Of a stretch of 8,280 nucleotides of DNA, positions 5,907-8,280 are shown in pieces (within the stretch, counting starts at the first letter, position 1; each line of letters starts with the position of its first letter). The DNA comes from Actinomycetota bacterium (GTDB taxonomy: Bacteria; Acidobacteriota; Blastocatellia; Chloracidobacteriales; Chloracidobacteriaceae): NCBI GenBank assembly GCA_013298335.1, contig JAAFHI010000100.1, positions 1 through 8,280 of the forward strand, read 5' to 3'. A program made the translations under genes and the position numbers. The notes beneath the pieces are model-generated. The model did no database searches and was not told the origin of the DNA. It worked only from the letters and a program-made list of their open reading frames with translations.

Positions 5907-6875
5907 TCAGGCGAAAGAAAACCGTTCGCCGACCATCGCTTCCGATTCGACCCACAGGCGCGCCGCCGCGTCCGGGTCGATGGCGTGGGCGTGAACGCCG
6001 GAATATGGCTTTTCCGGTGCCGCCGGTTCGGCCTGATTGCAGTCTTCGAGGTACAACCCGCCGTGTCCCGCGAGTTCCGGCGCGACCGCCGCCCAGACCG
6101 AGGTCGCCGCGCCCTGTTCGACGGTCTTGAACAACGCATTGAGCTTGCCTTCCGAGTCGATCCAGCCCATCGCGGTCATTTCCTCGGTCGTCAGGTGCTG
6201 CTGGAGGCCGGTCATGATCCCGCCCGGATGAACCGCGTTCGCCGTTCCGCCGTGGGGCGCGATGCGGTTGTTCAGTTCCACCGCGAACAATGAATTGGCC
6301 GTTTTCGCCTGCCCGTAGGCCAGCCACTTGTCGTAGGGCCGTTTTTCGAAGTGGATATCCTCGAAATGAACCGGCGAAAGCCGATGCCCGATGGACGACA
6401 GCGACACCACCCGCGCCGACCCGCTGGCGAGCGCGGAGGCGAGGCGTCCGGTGAACAGGAAGTGGCCGAGGTGGTTGGTTGCGAACTGCGACTCGAACCC
6501 TTCCGGCGTCCGGGCGAGCGGGCAGGCCATGATCGCCGCGTTATTAACAAGGATGTGAATTGGCTTTCCGAGCGCGAGAAACGCATCGGTAAAGCGCCGG
6601 ATGCTCGCGAAATCCGACAGATCGAGTTCCAGAACGTGAATGTTCGCGCCTGCAACGGCGGCGCGGATGCCGTCCGCGACCGTTTCGCCCTTTTCGAGAT
6701 TCCGCGCCGGGATGAACACTTCCGCGCCCGCGCCCGCGAGCGCCCGCGCCGTCTCGATGCCCAGACCGGACGTCGCGCCCGTCACGATGGCGGTTTTCCC
6801 GTGAAGGTCAATTCCGTCAATCACTTCGGCGGCGGTGGAGCGCATTCCGAATTTTGAAACGATGCGTTCGGTCAT
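5907..6875 (-). CDS. retinol-dehydrogenase-like SDR oxidoreductase
   Basis: This encodes a 322-residue short-chain dehydrogenase of the RDH / WW-domain-oxidoreductase-like branch. KTAIVTGATSGLG places TGxxxGxG at 33-39. ARN at 57-59 ends the second strand. NNAAIM is at 111-116 and ATNHLGHF, typical of this branch, at 132-139. The active site is Ser160/Ser161 in VVSLSSIGH with Tyr187 and Lys191 in YGQAK. The C-terminal GLYLEDCNQ is also characteristic. The substrate is not predictable; the branch includes retinoid, steroid and lipid alcohol/aldehyde enzymes. I start at ATG 6875, preceded by AAGGGA. An upstream in-frame start at 6968 would only add 31 residues encoded by the inverted repeat. 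It sits 70 bases after the SnoaL-like gene. Confidence 0.87.
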   Translation of the reverse strand: MTERIVSKFGMRSTAAEVIDGIDLHGKTAIVTGATSGLGIETARALAGAGAEVFIPARNLEKGETVADGIRAAVAGANIHVLELDLSDFASIRRFTDAFLALGKPIHILVNNAAIMACPLARTPEGFESQFATNHLGHFLFTGRLASALASGSARVVSLSSIGHRLSPVHFEDIHFEKRPYDKWLAYGQAKTANSLFAVELNNRIAPHGGTANAVHPGGIMTGLQQHLTTEEMTAMGWIDSEGKLNALFKTVEQGAATSVWAAVAPELAGHGGLYLEDCNQAEPAAPEKPYSGVHAHAIDPDAAARLWVESEAMVGERFSFA

Positions 6876-6894
6876 TGGGTGTCCCTTAAAAAGT

Positions 6895-6964
6895 TCAGAG
6901 TCTCCCGCTTTAGCGGGAAAGCTCTTTGTTTTGAACATTTTCCCGCTAAAGCGGGAGACTCTGA
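6895..6964. repeat. perfect 26-bp inverted repeat spanning a stop codon
   Basis: 6895-6920 and 6939-6964 are perfect reverse complements, separated by 18 bases. Each arm contains the small hairpin CCCGCTTTAGCGGG or its complement. On the minus strand the last codons and TAG stop (6948-6946) of the SnoaL-like gene lie inside the first arm. The second arm is followed by AACTTTTTAAGGGA, a T5 run next to the SD of the following SDR gene. This geometry could attenuate transcription, or protect the mRNA between the two genes. Confidence 0.95.
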
Positions 6965-7347
6965 GCAAGTCGGCGGCCCATTTCGTTTCCGAGGGCTTCG
7001 AGGCCGGTTCCCGGACGCACCATCACCTCGAATTCGACGATTTTCCCGTCTTCATTGAAGCGGATGATGTCCACGCCCTTGAGCGACCGGTCGCCGATGG
7101 TGGCGCTGAATTCGAGCGTCCAGGTCGTGCCGTCGGTCATTTCCCGGTGGTAGGCGAAGTTTTCGAACACCGACCCGGCGGTCGAAAGAATGGTTTTGAC
7201 CATCGCCTTGCCGTCCTTCGGTTTCCAGACGACCGGCGAATGAAATCTGACGTCGTCGGCGAGAATGTCGTCGAGCCGGCTCATGTCTCCGGCGGCGACG
7301 CACTCGTGCCAGACGGCGAGCGAGGTGGTGATGCGTTCGTTGGACAT
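6946..7347 (-). CDS. SnoaL-like / NTF2-fold small protein
   Basis: This encodes 133 residues of the SnoaL-like (NTF2-like cone-fold) type. An N-terminal helix AVWHECVAAGDMSRLDDIL is followed by ADDVRFHSPV, the usual first-strand segment. Next come TWTLEFSATIGDRSLKGVDIIRFNEDGKI and a closing EFEVMVRP. Members include polyketide cyclases, isomerases and many domains of unknown role, so no reaction is assigned. A small-ligand or acyl-chain pocket would suit its lipid-enzyme neighbours. The start at 7347 has an excellent SD, AAGGAG at 7358-7353, five bases away. The last residues QSLPL and the stop are encoded by the 26-bp inverted repeat, so the C-terminus may have been rewritten by the repeat. 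Confidence 0.82.
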   Translation of the reverse strand: MSNERITTSLAVWHECVAAGDMSRLDDILADDVRFHSPVVWKPKDGKAMVKTILSTAGSVFENFAYHREMTDGTTWTLEFSATIGDRSLKGVDIIRFNEDGKIVEFEVMVRPGTGLEALGNEMGRRLAQSLPL

Positions 7348-7360
7348 AAAATCTCCTTGA

Positions 7361-7482
7361 AGTCTTGGGAGTCTTGGGAGTCTCGGGGGTCTCGGGGGTC
7401 TTGAGAGTCAGAAGAAAGAAAAAAACTCCTGGGACTCCCCAGACCCACAAGACTCTCAAGACTCCCAAGACTCCCAAGACTA
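7361..7482. repeat. inverted nonamer arrays between the enoyl-CoA and SnoaL-like genes
   Basis: Five nonamers of type AGTCTTGGG run from 7361 to 7405 (plus a partial AGTC), and six inverted nonamers of type ACTCCCAAG run from 7425 to 7478. A purine-rich spacer at 7410-7424 separates them. The outer units are the most regular and the inner ones have drifted. The block fills the spacer exactly: its right edge shares bases with the enoyl-CoA gene's TAG stop (7482-7480), and its left edge is two bases from the SnoaL-like gene's SD. A transcript would fold into a long imperfect hairpin leaving that SD free. Confidence 0.92.
7419..7442 (-). terminator. possible weak intrinsic terminator inside the nonamer block
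   Basis: On the minus strand CTGGG (7442-7438), a four-base loop and CCCAG (7433-7429) form a short stem, followed by GAG and seven T (7425-7419). This resembles a weak Rho-independent terminator within the spacer. The stem is only five pairs and competes with folding of the whole array, so it may give partial read-through into the next genes. Confidence 0.35.
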
Positions 7483-8280
7483 TTTCCCTTCAAAACTGGG
7501 TCGCCGTTTTTCGCCGAACGCCCGCATGGCTTCGGCGACGTCCTGCGTACCGAAGCACTGGTGGATGCCGACGAGTTCGTCGCGCAGGTGCGAGGCGAGG
7601 TCGGAATCGAGCGTCCGGTTGAGGAGGCGTTTCGTCAGCGCGAGGGCGAAGGTCGGACCGGCGGCGAGTTTTTTCGCGTAGGTCGCGACCGATTCGGCAA
7701 ATCCTTCCGCCGGAAGAACTTCCGCCGCGAGGCCGAGGCGTCCGGCTTCGTCGGGCGAAATGTCGCGGGCGGTCAGAATCATCTCGGTCGCGCGCGACAG
7801 ACCGATGAGGCGCGGCAGGAAGTAGGACACGCCCGCGTCCGGCGAGAGGCCGATCCGGGCATAGCCCGCGGTCATCACAGACGCCGAACTGACGAGGCGG
7901 ATGTCCGCCGCGAGGGCGAGACCGAAGCCCGCGCCGACGCTCGGACCGTTGACGGCGGCGATGACCGGCTTGTCGCAGCCGGTGACGGCGAGCGCCCAGC
8001 GTCCGACCCAGTAGAGGTCGTCGAGTTTGCCGGCGCGCGTGGCCCGCTGCTGCTGGAAGGTTTTCAGGTTTTCGGGGGTGAGTTCGAGACCGGCGCAGAA
8101 GCCGCGTCCCGCGCCGGTGATGACGACCGCGCGGACCGCGTCATCGGCGGATGCCTCCGCCATCGCGGCGGGAAGTTCCTCGGCCAGCACCGGATTGACC
8201 GCGTTGAGTTTTTCGGGCCGGTTGAGCGTGATTGTACGCACGCCCTCCGGCGAGGTTTCGACGAGCAGATGTTCGTACCC
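7480..8280 (-). CDS. enoyl-CoA hydratase/isomerase (crotonase fold), 5' end outside the window
   Basis: The frame is open to the window edge, giving 266 visible residues. The upstream part encodes YEHLLVETSPEG, the normal first strand of the family, so the GTG at 8241 is not the start. Numbered from the edge: LNRPEKLNAVN at 19-29, the oxyanion-hole segment GRGFCAGLEL at 58-67, and NGPSVGAGFGLALAADIRL at 111-129. The crotonase Glu in the latter segment is Gly here, and the second Glu region reads IGLSPDAGVSYFLPRL with Asp148. That pattern fits Asp-type enoyl-CoA isomerases (PaaG-like / delta3-delta2 isomerases) better than a standard hydratase. Such an isomerase would complement the dienoyl-CoA reductase at 4859-5710. 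The TAG stop overlaps the edge of the nonamer array. Confidence 0.88.
   Translation of the reverse strand, partial: GYEHLLVETSPEGVRTITLNRPEKLNAVNPVLAEELPAAMAEASADDAVRAVVITGAGRGFCAGLELTPENLKTFQQQRATRAGKLDDLYWVGRWALAVTGCDKPVIAAVNGPSVGAGFGLALAADIRLVSSASVMTAGYARIGLSPDAGVSYFLPRLIGLSRATEMILTARDISPDEAGRLGLAAEVLPAEGFAESVATYAKKLAAGPTFALALTKRLLNRTLDSDLASHLRDELVGIHQCFGTQDVAEAMRAFGEKRRPSFEGK

Noticed and set aside
6876..6968. N-terminal extension of the RDH-like SDR starting at 6968
   Set aside because: The added 31 residues are just the translated inverted repeat; ATG 6875 has SD-like AAGGGA and gives the normal SDR N-terminus.
8239..8241. GTG at 8241 as start of the enoyl-CoA gene
   Set aside because: The frame continues to the window edge and encodes the conserved first strand of the crotonase fold, so the gene is truncated by the window.

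Overview
The window is bacterial DNA, GC-rich in its genes, with short leaders, recognisable Shine-Dalgarno (SD) sites on several genes, and intergenic spacers packed with short tandem and inverted repeats. Repeat-filled spacers together with a plant-type carotenoid desaturase suggest a Planctomycetes/Verrucomicrobia-type (PVC) bacterium or a similarly repeat-rich phylum. That placement is a guess: no rRNA, tRNA or marker gene is present.

Left part (1-3081). On the minus strand a class 3 lipase-like hydrolase (462-1397) is followed by a small DUF6916-like protein (46-381) and the first codons of another gene that leaves the window (1-34). A 553-base stretch with no gene separates the lipase from a plus-strand gene (1951-2418). 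That gene encodes a Tat-exported protein whose C-terminal half resembles the DUF6916-like protein. It converges on a minus-strand GNAT acetyltransferase (2593-3081). Between them lies a heptamer array in two inverted blocks, and both genes stop inside repeat units.

Right part (3175-8280). Five minus-strand genes run head to tail. In transcription order they are a crotonase-fold enoyl-CoA isomerase/hydratase (5' end cut by the window), a SnoaL-like small protein, a retinol-dehydrogenase-like short-chain dehydrogenase/reductase (SDR), a 2,4-dienoyl-CoA-reductase-type SDR, and a CrtP/CrtQ-type carotenoid desaturase closed by a likely intrinsic terminator. An Asp-type crotonase plus a dienoyl-CoA reductase fits the auxiliary steps that break down unsaturated fatty acids. 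The desaturase acts on isoprenoids and may only be a neighbour.

The most unusual feature is the spacers. Those at 2411-2614, 4735-4861, 5781-5877, 6895-6964 and 7361-7482 each hold a repeat of a different sequence family with the same plan: an arm, a short spacer, and the inverted arm. In four of the five the stop codon of an upstream gene lies inside or at the very edge of the repeat. No transposase, integrase, CRISPR array or RNA gene was seen.
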